Positions 42,592 to 53,557 of a DNA stretch of 64,000 bases are shown here, piece after piece (the first letter of the stretch is position 1; each line of letters starts with the position of its first letter). Below the pieces are notes generated by a model. That model made no database searches. It saw only the letters and a program-made list of their open reading frames with translations, and was not told the origin of the DNA. A program made the position numbers and the translations under genes. The stretch is from the NCBI RefSeq assembly GCF_000204055.1, contig NW_006768765.1, positions 2,584,202 to 2,648,201 of the forward strand. The letters run 5' to 3'. This DNA is from Melampsora larici-populina 98AG31. Lineage: Eukaryota > Basidiomycota > Pucciniomycetes > Pucciniales > Melampsoraceae.

Positions 42592-43633
42592 CACTGCAAA
42601 TATAATGTATTTTTCCAAGGTGAAAAATGATTACATTTATTTTACAAAATGATTAAAAATGCATTAAGTCTGCATTGTTCTGCATTAATTCTGCATTATT
42701 CATCATTTTGTGCATTAAACTCAATCATTCTTCACCGTGGAATCACACTCACACCCGGCGTGTTTTTGGGGGCTTAGGGCATGGCTGGGGCCATGGCCTT
42801 ACGCCCGGTGCGCCCCAGCTGCCCTAGCAAAGCCCTGGTGAACAGGGGCTTTAGCAGGGCACCCTAGCTTCAATAGAGGTCCTCATGTACATAATTACAA
42901 AATTTCATCCACAAACCCTAAAAGAGCTGTTATTTGAAAAGATTGTCAAACAGACCATCAATTCAAAGGGTTCAACTTCAAATCAAATCGGATTCATTCA
43001 TCACTTCCAGTTCAACTTGCAATTTGACCCTGATCACTTCAATTCACAGAAATCAAAAAATGACTCATAAATCAAAGCAAATCAACCCAAAACTCATCAT
43101 GAAGCATGGTTAACTTGACAACCGCCAACACTATTGACTCATTACAAACCAAAACCTCATTGATCCGTGATAAAACTAATAACACTTCAAGCACATTTCA
43201 AAGTCAAATTCAACTTATTAGTCTAGATTCCGCTCTTGAATCAAAATTAATTCATTCAATTGGTCAATAAATCAAATATAATCAAATCTAAGATCCTAAT
43301 TTTAGAACAATTGTAATCTTTTTGAGACATTTGCTTTCTTATATGCAGGTGATTGTGTGGTATTGGACATCAGCTAATATCAATACAAGAATTTCTTGTG
43401 GAAATACCTGAAAGAGTTATGAGGTTCCATGTATGAACTCAAGATCCCATTTTTGATCAATAGGAATAGGATTATACCCCTGGATAGCCCTGAGGTGCCC
43501 TGGAGGTCATCAGGGCTTGGGCCAGGGCATGGCATAAGCCCTAGGCCCTGCCCTGCCCAAAGCCGTGGCACCACATGGTATCAGGGCACTGGGTGTGAGC
43601 GTGACCTTGGAAAAATACATTATTTTTGCAGTG
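42592..43633. mobile_element. Palindromic TIR element (relative of 21459-21641), interrupted by a nested element
   Basis: Ends CACTGCAAATATAATGTATT and CACTGCAAAAATAATGTATT (inverted), with ACA flanking both sides (42589-42591, 43634-43636). Interior AATGCAGAATT motifs match the FSH1 copy. An 862-bp element splits its right arm. Confidence 0.85.
42743..43604. mobile_element. 862-bp hAT-like element nested in 42592-43633
   Basis: Ends TCACACTCACACCC and TCACGCTCACACCC (inverted). Flanks CCGTGGAA (42735-42742) and CCTTGGAA (43605-43612) fit an 8-bp duplication with one mismatch. GC-rich arms resemble GGGGCTTAGGGCATGGC. No transposase ORF. Confidence 0.75.
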
Positions 43634-43636
43634 ACA

Positions 43637-44134
43637 TGCTCTGCTCATTGTAACATCCTTGGTGTAGTTGTTTCACACTGGCTGTGCACTTACAAATATC
43701 CTCTGCACCAACCAAAGAAAAATCCTCTCCACCTGCTCATCCTACACACATACATCTTTTCAAATCCCTCCCTTGCTGCCAGGAAAGCCCTTAAAAACAG
43801 ACTTGAAGAAATGGTTTCTGTGTAACATTTCAGCACATTTAGCTTTTGACAGGTTGGTCAGCTTTCCGCCTGATTTTGGTGTTTTTTGCAAACTTCACAA
43901 TTGCATTGCTATGTGAGTTTTGAATCAAATTAGAAGTAGGCTACACACATGTGTATAGATTAAGCAGGGTCACAGCTCTCCTCTTTGGTCTCAAGGATAT
44001 TTGTTTGCAGGATACACAGATATGGAGGATTGAGAAAGTCCCCAGCCAAACGTTTCCGGCTCATACATCAAATTTTGTGTATAAGGCCCTCTCTCAACCT
44101 TGTTTGTCCAAGAGGGATAAGTTACACGGTTTCC
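43637..44134. other. No supported gene
   Basis: Short overlapping frames only, between two transposon clusters. Confidence 0.4.
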
Positions 44135-44137
44135 AAT

Positions 44138-44551
44138 AAGGGGTTTCAAGTTTGAGTTTTTGTGTATCTTTACGTTTTAAAAACTTGGATGATGTTATAA
44201 GTTTTACGTAAAATAATTTTACAACAGGAGACTTTTTTACCTCTCCTGTTTTGAAATTAGCGTAGACATACGCTTCTAAATCATTCGGTCAGCTTTTTGG
44301 CCTTTTCAATGATGGTATTGTCCACTTCATCAAACACGAGATTGGTCAAGAAGGCCATCTTGTCATTGCCTTCAAAGGGAATGTTGCCAAAGCTTGGAAC
44401 AATTGGTCCACCGCTTTGATTCTTTTTACGGCCATAATTGTCCAACATGCTTGCTTTTTACAAACGGTCAAGTTTAAAATTTTACCGTGTTGTATAAAAC
44501 TTGACCGAATTTTTAAAAAATTGTATAAAAGATTTAAACTTGAAACCCCTT
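44138..44551. mobile_element. 414-bp TIR element, AAT duplicated, with small ORF
   Basis: Ends AAGGGGTTTCAAGTTTG and its inverse, AAT at 44135-44137 and 44552-44554. Inverted relative of 33742-34409 without the nested insertion. Confidence 0.9.
44281..44448 (-). CDS. 55-aa ORF inside the TIR element (unknown)
   Basis: Starts MLDNYGRKKNQSGGP and contains PIVPSFG and NDKMAFLTNL, ending KKLTE. Homologous to 33845-34021 at 39 of 55 residues by my count. Function unknown. Confidence 0.4.
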   Translation of the reverse strand: MLDNYGRKKNQSGGPIVPSFGNIPFEGNDKMAFLTNLVFDEVDNTIIEKAKKLTE

Positions 44552-44702
44552 AATAACAGTGTCTTGGTGACAAATTTGTGACCAACACATCGCTGGTTGG
44601 TTCTGGTCACAGACCTTTTGAAAACATCCCAGGAACCACCGAGGGCCAAGGACGTTCACCCCCTGGTGTAAATGGAAGGTCGGAAAATTCTATGGCCATT
44701 TA

Positions 44703-45395
44703 CGGTATACAAATATTGTTCTAGAAATTTCCAGAAGATTTTTCCCAGAACGTCAGAAAGAAAAATCATAATGGTATCTGGCATTCTGGTGTTCTGGAAG
44801 TTTGAACGCCCCAGCAGTCCAGAATACCAGAATCCTGAGTACATGACACAGGAAACAAGGGACAATTTTCCCGCGGGAAAACCAATTGTATCTGACTCAG
44901 TTAATGTGCCAAAATGTATTATTTTGGCGTTATATCTGTGTTATTTGTACATTATGGCTCAGAAACTACATTATGTGTAATCGGTCTTCCCGCGGGAAAA
45001 TTGTCTCTTGTTTCCTGTGTGACTGCGACACAAAGTGGAACCTTATTCACAGAAAAATAGTTTTCCAGAACACCAGAAGGGTTCTGGCGTTCTGGCAAAA
45101 ACCTTCTGGAAATCTCCAGAACAATTAGGGTGTTCAAACCTCAAAATCAATTCATGCAAGTTTTGTGCAAGTTCTGTGCAAGATATGAATAGAACTTGCA
45201 CGGATCTTGCACAAAACTTGCAAGAGTCGGTCTCGCACGGTTTTTGCACGGTTTGGAACACAATAACTCGGGTTGTCAAAAAAATTACTGTGCAAGATTA
45301 GTGCAAAAAATCTTGCACGGATCTTGCACGGATCTTGCACGTCGGTCTTGCACATTTCTTGCACAGGTTTGAACACCCTAAATATTTGTATACCA
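44703..45395. mobile_element. TA-flanked TIR element, interrupted in its right arm
   Basis: The left end CGGTATACAAATATTGTTCT and the right end match only when the nested element (45126-45380) is ignored. TA flanks both sides (44701-44702, 45396-45397). The interior is a long imperfect palindrome including GACAATTTTCCCGCGGGAAA on both arms. Confidence 0.8.
45126..45380. mobile_element. 255-bp TIR element, AAT duplicated, nested in 44703-45395
   Basis: Perfect ends TAGGGTGTTCAAACC, AAT at 45123-45125 and 45381-45383. The interior is built from many CTTGCAC/GTGCAAG motifs in both orientations. The ends resemble those of the other AAT-duplicating elements (AGGGGGGTTCAAGTT). Confidence 0.88.
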
Positions 45396-45397
45396 TA

Positions 45398-46237
45398 ATT
45401 GAAGTTCTGCAACTATTCTGCAAAAATATGAGACTGCAGATTAAGTGGTTCTTTGTGATGCTTGTCTGAGATGAAAGTATGGTGGCGGCTGTGTTGGGTA
45501 CAGAATCAAGCTTGATACACAGGCTCACAGCACTGCAAAGCCTCCGGCCGCGAGAAAGGGTGGAAAAGAGATCTACACTTGGCTAGTACATGGGTTTGTG
45601 CCGTTGTGCTGTGATGAAGCCGCAGTTTGATTCCGACAGTCATGAAGACCGGCAAATCACACATTGGCTGCCTTCCTGTTTCTGTTGTTTTTGTCATCCA
45701 TACGCAAGTCATCTCATTCGCTTTGATCAAGATTCGCTTGCATCGAATTAGGTGTCTGCATACATAGCAATATCATTTGTTTAAATAACCAGACTCAAGA
45801 ATTGAAACAGATCGAAGCACCAAACTGAAGACCACCGAAAACAAGTTTGATTTGACGTATTTCGATTTCCAAAAGTTCAAATCTGACATAAATTCGGCTC
45901 CAAAGCTTCACTTTTTGGCTCTCATCTTCCGACAGTGCCAAAGTGCCTGTGCTCTAACTTGGATTCATTCAAAATCAATCGCCAGTCTGGACTCTGAGCA
46001 TCCGATTTTTGAGGAATTGAAGAAAAATTGGACAAGCTCTGATTGGTCCGGGGTTACGAAATCTGTAACTTAACCGATCTTAAGGTAGTTTTATCTTTTA
46101 TCTCCTCATAGTAGATACAAGCCATTTTACACTTCACCACTCGATTTTGATACCTCCTGTTCTCTCCGTTCCTCACATCACCTCTGCAATTTGCCTAATA
46201 TCTTCCTCATCCTACATCCTCGTTTCGAAATTCAAGC
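45398..46237. other. Upstream region of porphobilinogen deaminase
   Basis: No convincing gene. The last 200 bp are CT-rich with CATCCTCATCC-like runs before the ATG, as in many fungal promoters. Confidence 0.45.
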
Positions 46238-47626
46238 ATGGAGTTCCCAACACTTGAATCCTACCTTAGTCTTCCTTCGAATTCAACATCCCAACCGAAT
46301 CCACCAATCGTATCTCTCGATGAAGACAGCCATGAATTTGTAACAGCCCCACCCTCAATATCTCCTCCTATTGTCATCGGCACTCGTAATTCTCGACTTG
46401 CGCTAGTCCAAGCTGAGCTGGTTCGAAAGCTTTTCGAAATTTCTCACCCTAACCACCCCACCACTATTCAATCGATGTCTACTGCTGGAGATCAAAACCA
46501 GGGTCGACCACTTTATCTTATGGGAGGAAAATCGCTATGGACTAAAGAACTAGAGGTGGCTTTACTTGAAGGCTCAGTCGATCTGATCGTTCATTGTCTC
46601 AAGGATATGCCTACATCACTTCCACCTGGCTGTGAACTTGGTGCCATACTTGAGCGTGAGGACCCTCGAGATGCGCTAGTGATCAGGCGTGATTTACCAT
46701 TTCGATCGCTGAGCGAGTTACCCGCTGGATCGGTTATCGGCACTAGTTCAGTTCGCCGAGTGGCCCAACTTCGCAGACGATTCCCTCAGCTAAAATTCCA
46801 AGATATTGTTAGTTGCCTACCTTATTTTATACTGCTCTGTGCAACATTTTCATTTTCATCAAGATGCTTACTTTTCCCTCTTCTTCTACCTTTCCTGGAT
46901 CAGCGTGGTAACCTCAATACTAGGTTTAGGAAGCTTGATGCACCCGACTCTCCTTACACTGGAATCGTCCTGGCTGTTGCCGGCTTGAATCGACTTGAGT
47001 GCGCCGATCGGATATCATCTTACCTTTCCCCTCCTGAACTATACTACGCCGTGGGTCAAGGAGCAATTGGGATCGAGATTCGTAGTCGAGCCGAGGAAGG
47101 AGAAGTCACACCTCGCGCATCCCAACGAACAGAAACAGTACGGCAACTTGTCAAATCTCTTGAACACTGGCCTACTGCTTTGGTTTGCCATGCCGAACGC
47201 TCTCTTTTGCGAACACTTGAAGGAGGCTGTAGTGTACCAGTAGGAGTCACAAGTACATTGCTACCCTTACCAATGCCATGTCAATGGGCACCTCAAGCTA
47301 GATTGACATTAACTGGAGTAGTCACAAGTGTGGATGGGACAAAGGAAGTGATGGTGACCAAGACGGCAGATATATATGGACCGAAAGATTCGATTAAATT
47401 AGGGTGTGAACTTGCTGCTGAATTACTTGAGGCTGGTGCGGATGAGATTCTAGAGGAATTGAATGTGGTAAAGGAGGCTGCAGGTGATGGTACCGAGGAG
47501 ACAGAAATTAGTAGGATCGGGGCAGTTGAAGCTAAGACTCACATTCAAATTGCTGCACCTGCTGATTCGGAAAGAACAATGATTGGTGCAAATGAAACTC
47601 ATAGTACCATATCTATCAAGGCTTAA
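46238..47626 (+). CDS. HEM3: Porphobilinogen deaminase (hydroxymethylbilane synthase)
   Basis: Polymerises four porphobilinogens to hydroxymethylbilane in cytosolic haem synthesis. Exons 46238-46807 and 46904-47626; the intron GTTAGT...GATCAG is 96 nt and happens to be open in frame. 430 aa, longer than usual because of about 45 extra N-terminal residues and an acidic C-terminal tail. Motifs: IGTRNSRLALVQAELV, GGKSLWTKELE, IVHCLKDMPTSLP, IGTSSVRRVAQLRRR, FQDI joined to RGNLNTRFRKLD across the intron, YYAVGQGAIGIE, CHAERSLLRTLEGGCSVPVGV; the Cys in EGGCSVPVG carries the dipyrromethane cofactor. All key residues appear intact. Confidence 0.95.
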   Translation: MEFPTLESYLSLPSNSTSQPNPPIVSLDEDSHEFVTAPPSISPPIVIGTRNSRLALVQAELVRKLFEISHPNHPTTIQSMSTAGDQNQGRPLYLMGGKSLWTKELEVALLEGSVDLIVHCLKDMPTSLPPGCELGAILEREDPRDALVIRRDLPFRSLSELPAGSVIGTSSVRRVAQLRRRFPQLKFQDIVSCLPYFILLCATFSFSSRCLLFPLLLPFLDQRGNLNTRFRKLDAPDSPYTGIVLAVAGLNRLECADRISSYLSPPELYYAVGQGAIGIEIRSRAEEGEVTPRASQRTETVRQLVKSLEHWPTALVCHAERSLLRTLEGGCSVPVGVTSTLLPLPMPCQWAPQARLTLTGVVTSVDGTKEVMVTKTADIYGPKDSIKLGCELAAELLEAGADEILEELNVVKEAAGDGTEETEISRIGAVEAKTHIQIAAPADSERTMIGANETHSTISIKA

Positions 47627-49360
47627 AGAATTAGTCATTACAGGTCTTTAGTATATCAGGGAGGTCAAAAACTAAATTGAATAGTTAGAAATTTGTTTTG
47701 TTTAATAACAAGAATAAGCATCGCATCCACTTATCCATATTGTTATTTTTTCCCTCTTACATTTATGTCGTATGTACATGAAAGTTGTCAATCGTTTTCG
47801 TTTTATTAATAATTCCCAAATGAGAGAAATTCACTTTGGGATTGAAGGTTTTTGTGTTTGAATTGGAGAGGGACTTTTGTAGTGTTTCTGAGATAGAGAG
47901 CATTGTTTGGGCTGTGGTAAGGTGTAATGCTCAAATGTCCAGTTCTGTTTACTATATATGATATCTTCAAGAGGCAGATCAGCTGGCCCTATGGGTTGGA
48001 CATCTATTTTCCATACCACAGAAGATTCGCTTGAGAGTCTGGCTCATGGATTGGAGAAAAGTGGGTGACTTGAGTGGACATGGATGGTTTGAAACTTGCC
48101 TGGGGATTCTAGATTACCAGCAAGCTGAGACTCTGGTTATATGATGGTATGTGATGTTTTGATTGACCACCATTCCAAATATAATGCTAGGAGTTCATCT
48201 TGAAAGAACTTCTAAAACCAGCATTGATGTCTACTCCAACTACAACCTTAATGCTGCAGTGAAGATCTTGGGGACCTTATGTACATCTTTTGGTTCAACT
48301 TCAAGAAAGAAGCAGTCACATGAATAATCATCATTCTCTTGTGTATACCACTTGAGAAAGGATGAGTGGAACTAGTGGAATATATGCAGAGAGAATGAGC
48401 TTGAACACTACTCATGCTAGATCGAGTATCCAAGACAGATTCACATAACCCCACATCATCAGGTATGATGTGGTACAAGAGAGACCACAATAATAAGCAT
48501 CCAGATATGCAGATGTGTCTGGCAAGAATGGTGGCAGTGCGTGCATATCCATCAGCGGGGTTCAAGTTGGAAAATGCCTCAAATATCACTTTCAACCCGT
48601 AGAAATTCTGCATGGATTTTTACATTTTCAAAAAGCCTTGAGAAAGCACCACCTGAAAAACACATTCCCAGTCTTTTTGAAATCCCTACATCTTGAAGGG
48701 CTGGGAGGCCAAGGTGCATAAAATTTTGGGCACTTTGTGGCCAAGTCGAACCTCCCTAAACTGGGTCCAGACCCCAGCCAAAGTAATCTCGGCTGTTAGC
48801 ATTCTGGATATCATACTTATCACTCTCATTGGTCGACCATACCCAATACCGAATTGAGTGCATAAGCAGGCCGGTTTCCGGTTTGATATGATCAGACATC
48901 CCCTGGGATCACTCCACAATAGCATGTGACATCATCGCCGGTGAGTGTTCCACTACGTTCAGGCTGTCTATCTGAGTTTATATCACACATCCACTTTATC
49001 CTGTAACTCTAGCGACTGTACATATCCATAAGACGGAATGGGTAAGATCCACTCTACAAGCTGGAACGAAGAGAACTTGCAAGTCTAGCTTGATTTCAGA
49101 AAAGATAACCATGTTCTTCCTAGCCAATGACAGAAGACTCCGCCCTGATAGTACAAAAAAGATATAGATCTTCATAGGCTTGGAGTGAGCGACATCGGAA
49201 TATGATTGATGTCTGTCCAGTCAGTCGAGTATTCTTGATCGAAATTGATACATCTCAAGATAAACTCATCATCGATCGGAGTGTAATCATGTGATATTTG
49301 CAGTCGATCGGACGAGAATACAAGAGAGTCTAAAAGGAGATTGATACATTGAGTAGGTTT
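47627..49360. other. Intergenic between convergent genes
   Basis: No supported gene; short frames without motif. Confidence 0.45.
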
Positions 49361-49741
49361 TCAATGAGATTCTTCAGATGCGTCATGACCATGATCCCAT
49401 GGATGTCGGCCCTATCAATCCAAGAAAAGTCGAGTTGATCGAATCAGTCGGCTAAAGTGTTATGTGATCACATTGATGAAAAGAAAAACTAACCAAAAAG
49501 ACCTGTTGACCGTCCTCACGAATTCGATAAAACATAAAGAACCACATTGTTGCACCTAATCAAATGAAAATTTTGTTAGCTAATTTGACTGATAAGTTTG
49601 CAAGGATTGAATGTGAGAAATGAGAATCAACTGACCAAGTGCTTTAGCTGCACCGCGTTGCCATCTAGTGGGTGGATGAGGGTGAAATCCTCCGTACGTT
49701 GATTTAAATGCAGATAATCTTGGGAATGATGGTCGTACCAT
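49361..49741 (-). CDS. Complex I accessory subunit, NDUFB2-like (72 aa)
   Basis: Exons 49636-49741, 49494-49555, 49361-49411 with GT-AG introns give 72 aa and exact frame closure. The sequence runs GGFHPHPPTRWQRGAAK, then GATMWFFMFYRIREDG, then GRHPWDHGHD. A short N-terminal region, one membrane segment with WFFMFYR, and HPWDH near the C terminus fit the fungal homologue of NDUFB2 of mitochondrial NADH:ubiquinone oxidoreductase. Family assigned from memory of this pattern; not certain. It is divergent from the gene at 50221 with about 480 bp between starts. Confidence 0.7.
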
Positions 49742-50220
49742 TTCTGTAGGATTGTGTTATCCAGCTTCTGAGGTCGGTTGATCGATATCTGGATTGGTTT
49801 GATGAAGAATGCTGAAGAGAAGGGTATGGGCAGAGACGGGACTATGTATGGGGTATCAGAGGGGAGAGAGATTGACTGTCCGTTGTATGTCTATGGGATT
49901 ACATGTGACAGCTACATGACCCTTCGTGAATCATCAGTCTGGATGAACTCTGACGTGGTTTTGGTTTTCGACTCCATTTTCGATTTTCAATTTCCAATTT
50001 TCCCAGTCAATCAACTGGAAGGTCACATGTTGATGGTTTGATTAAATACTAATTTACCTTCAATAGTTCAATGATAAAGACTTGAATCAGACCAATATAG
50101 AGACTACACTCTTAAACTTTTAGATCTCGCAGTCTATGAATCTTTATGAATGATCAATCGTCAAATCCTACCCAAATCCATCTCATAGCACGCCCCATTC
50201 ATCGGTAAAAAGGGTCAAGA
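49742..50220. promoter_or_regulatory. Shared divergent promoter region
   Basis: 479 bp between the start codons of the NDUFB2-like gene (-) and the unknown gene (+). No motif recognised with confidence. Confidence 0.5.
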
Positions 50221-52417
50221 ATGTCCACTAAAGCTGAAAGCATGTCAACAAATGGATCATCTGCTTCAATCGATTTGAAGCCTAAGACAGAATCCGAGCT
50301 ATGCATTGAAAGACTAGGTACGTCTTACCCAGCATATTCTGGTTATTTGCCCAGAAATTTTCGAAAGGATTCTGATGAACTCATCCCTGAATCTGGCTGC
50401 GATGCCAGAGAATAGATTACCAAAAAACTATTCGAGCTCTGAACCCAGCCGAAAATCCGATGAAACTCGCGGATCTAGTTCTCAGGCTGCTTCTGCCTCA
50501 CGTCCCAACCTTGAGCCAGAATTTGATAAAATCTATGACTCAGATCCTTCCAGCTTGGAAAGCCTTAGCATAATCGATAGTCAAGACTCCGAGACAGACA
50601 GACAAGCTCGACAGCCCGAAGGCCAATCCCTTCTTGCAACTGCATTTCCCCTTGCCCACACCCAGGTAGAAATACAATCTAGGCAGATGCAAACCGGTGA
50701 AACTACTGATCATCTCAACAACCCTGTGTTCAACTCAAGTAGTCTCACTCAAAGAACCGGCCAAGATCTAATCCTGATCAAATCAGTATCACCGGATTTA
50801 TCAAGCAACCAACTGTTCAGGGACCTTGCACCGCCTCATTTGACCTTGACTTCGGGTGCATCTTTAGAATCGGCACCGGGGCCTTCGCAAATTACAAATG
50901 GACCGATCCCACCAAGCGTTCACCCAGACGGGACGTCTTTTGCTCCGCAAGGCGGTCTCGTCATACCTGCGCAAACCATTTTCCGAACGAGTGATGGAAA
51001 GATTCAATTTCATAATACAGTCCGAATCTCTGGTGGCCTTGCTTCTAAGCCTAAAATCAAGGCAAAGGCCAAGTCGCCGTCCCTAAAACCGCCTTCAGAC
51101 CGTAGAATCACTCCAGACCGCAAGCGTTCGATGGTAGGTAAGAGTAGAGGATCAACTTCGCCTTCACCTCTGCGGAATGTGAATGGCGATTTTTCTGGAC
51201 TTGAATCCAGAACCATTGATCGGCGTGCTATCCAACCTTCGTCTTCACGAAGTACTATCTCAACATCGCCCGGTCATCAGTCTCTCCTGTCGCGGTCTCA
51301 ACCTCGTTCACCTCCGCCCTATCCGGCGTCTATGCAGAGGTCCCATCTCACACGTCATCCCTCTGGCTCCGCATCGCTGAGAAGGCCATCGCTGTCAGAC
51401 TCGATCAGTGGCTCTTTCATGGCCTCGACTATTGCTTCTCGGTCAACATCACCAGCTAGCAGCATCTATGCTCCTTTGAGAGTTCCCCATGTTCGTGCAC
51501 CAGCGCCCTTCTTCGGACCCACACCGGAGCGAGTAGCACGCGTCAGGGAACGACGCAAAGTCGCTGAACGCAATGCAGAGCGAGCTAAAGGTGGTTGGAA
51601 AGCATGGTGGAATAACTGGTTTCATCAATCAGATGACTCAACATTGCGGAAAGGCAAGATGGCCTCAGGTCATCATCACGAGCACCATCATTGCCCTAAC
51701 AACAACCAAGAAGTTGATGAATATGACGAGGACTCTGATGACGGCTCTTGTTATCATGATGTCGTATTGGAGCACGAGCGAAGCAAACTTGAACGACGTC
51801 TCAAAAAACTTGATCGAGCTGCTAATAAAACACGACACTTGAATTCATCATCGCACTCTTCACATCCAAAGATCACCAGTAGATCTGTCGATAATTCGGG
51901 CAAGTTCTTTCAGGGATGGTCGGGACGAGGATCAGTTAGCAAGCCTACGACACAAGCCTCTTCACATTCAGATAGTCCAACACCGGTCCAGCCACTTCGT
52001 GGTATCTTACATAACAACGTAGATCCTGTGAGTTTTTACTGGCTTGTTACATACTCCCTTTCCATGTATGATCTCTGTTGAGCTCAACCGTTGATGAGTG
52101 TTGTTCTGACATGTCGCTTCATCTTTCAGTCCTCTCCTAATGCACAAACACCACTCTTAGGCGCAACCCGAACCTTGCCGCGTTATCTGAATCAAGACGG
52201 GACAACTACACTTCAATCCCCGCCACCACCCAAAACTGAAACAGACGTTAGATTTGGTAAAGCACCTGGTCGTTGGTTCAAATTAAGTTGGATGGCTTGG
52301 AAGATCAAGACGATCGTTTCTGGCTTCTTTAAGTCTACTCGTGATAAGTTTGTAGATTTGTTTCATGTAGATTGGGATACGGATGATGAACATTATGAAG
52401 GATGGGAAAATGTTTGA
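50221..52417 (+). CDS. Large Ser/Arg/Pro-rich protein of unknown function
   Basis: Exons 50221-50317, 50355-52027 and 52130-52417 close exactly at 685 aa. The 37-nt first intron is short but both phases fit. The protein is mostly low complexity (Ser, Pro, Arg). A more ordered basic segment lies at about residues 425-460 (PAPFFGPTPERVARVRERRK, then GGWKAWWNNWF), followed by a His-rich run and an acidic DEYDEDSDDGS patch. The last 60 residues (RWFKLSWMAWKIKTIVSGFF) are conserved-looking and amphipathic, ending DTDDEHYEGWENV. No signal peptide or clear membrane segment. I do not recognise a family. Confidence 0.8.
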
Positions 52418-53285
52418 AGATTGAAAGGTTTGGTTTGTAAACAAGAAGAAAAACTAAAAAAAAGGAATCAAAATCAAAATCGCAGTGATTCACGATGGAC
52501 GTTTCGTCTGTTTCTTTGTTGTTGTTGTGGCTCTAATTGTATCATAATATTCTTAACCTTCGTTTCTGTTTGCTCCCTATATCGTACGAATTTTTTTGCT
52601 CAATTCTTAGCAGTTATCGCATTCTTAACCTAATCTTTTTTTGTCGCATTGTTTCCTCTACACATCTTATCATTGTTCTCACCTGTTTGTTTGAAGCATT
52701 TTCCATTTTTTCTCATTTTTTTTTGTACACACATTTACATAGTTTCAAGAGACGGAGAACACAAACTTCGATATGATGAATGCGAAGATTCAGGTGACAT
52801 TCGAAAGTTGGATTTAGAATTCATCGATGATATCCAACCTCAACAAAGTCAAGGGAAGTTTGAGACAAATAGGGTAATCAGTCATCAATTTAACGGCTTT
52901 GAAGGACGAAGGCATTTTCATCATACCTGTTATTGTTATTCAAGCAAACTCTGGATAGGTCTGGCTTTTTTAGTGCTCTGTTTCTTTTTTCTTCTCTACA
53001 AATCTTACACGCCAAGTCAAATCTCTTCACCCAAGATAATGTTGATATGGACCTCGACATATTTATGATTATGGCATCATTGACGGCGTCCCATGCAAAC
53101 CAGACCCTCAAGAAACCTCTGGGCTTAAGAGTGGACGCGGCCGCGCGAGGGGCTTAGTTGAGCTTGAGCTCCCGTCTTTCCTAAGCACTCTTTTATTGAC
53201 CCAGACTTCAAATGGGTTCTGCAAGAGTGAGCCCATTTGGACAGCAAGAGATAGTGTGCAAAATGTGCCGTTACGAAAAAAGAAA
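52418..53285. other. Intergenic, T-rich
   Basis: 3' flank of the unknown gene, rich in T runs. An open frame at 52649-53068 is hydrophobic because of T-richness and shows no gene-like pattern. Confidence 0.45.
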
Positions 53286-53369
53286 CCTGCGACTGGGAGT
53301 CGAACCCAGGTTACCAGGACATCACAGGAATTTCAAAACCTGGTGTCCTAACCACTAGACGATCACAGG
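53286..53369 (-). tRNA. tRNA-Gln (UUG) with a 13-nt intron
   Basis: The acceptor CCTGTGA pairs with TCGCAGG. The D arm GTCTAGTGGTTAGGAC, anticodon stem CCAGG/CCTGG with loop TTTTGA, and T arm CTGGG-TTCGACT-CCCAG are all formed. The anticodon is TTG. About 13 extra bases follow position 37, the canonical place for tRNA introns. 84 nt in total. A T-run follows (TTTCTTTTTT on the minus strand just below 53286). Confidence 0.88.
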
Positions 53370-53557
53370 ATCAGTGTGAATCCCACATTGATGGCTACAA
53401 TGTGAAATGTGCTTCATACAGCATCCCTGTCACTGAACTAATGAACACTTTCTCACATGTCACCCACTTGCAACTTCACAAGTGGCCTGTAAGCGCGCGA
53501 ACCTTTTCTTACTCCAAGAACCGGATCCACTACAGATATCATTATCATCGTCAAGAA

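Noticed and set aside
45035..45412. Several overlapping 78-88 codon frames
   Set aside because: They arise from the CTTGCAC/GTGCAAG repeats of a TIR element on both strands.
52649..53068. 139-codon hydrophobic frame that looked like a membrane protein
   Set aside because: Hydrophobicity comes from T-rich sequence; no conserved pattern, and it sits in the 3' flank of another gene.
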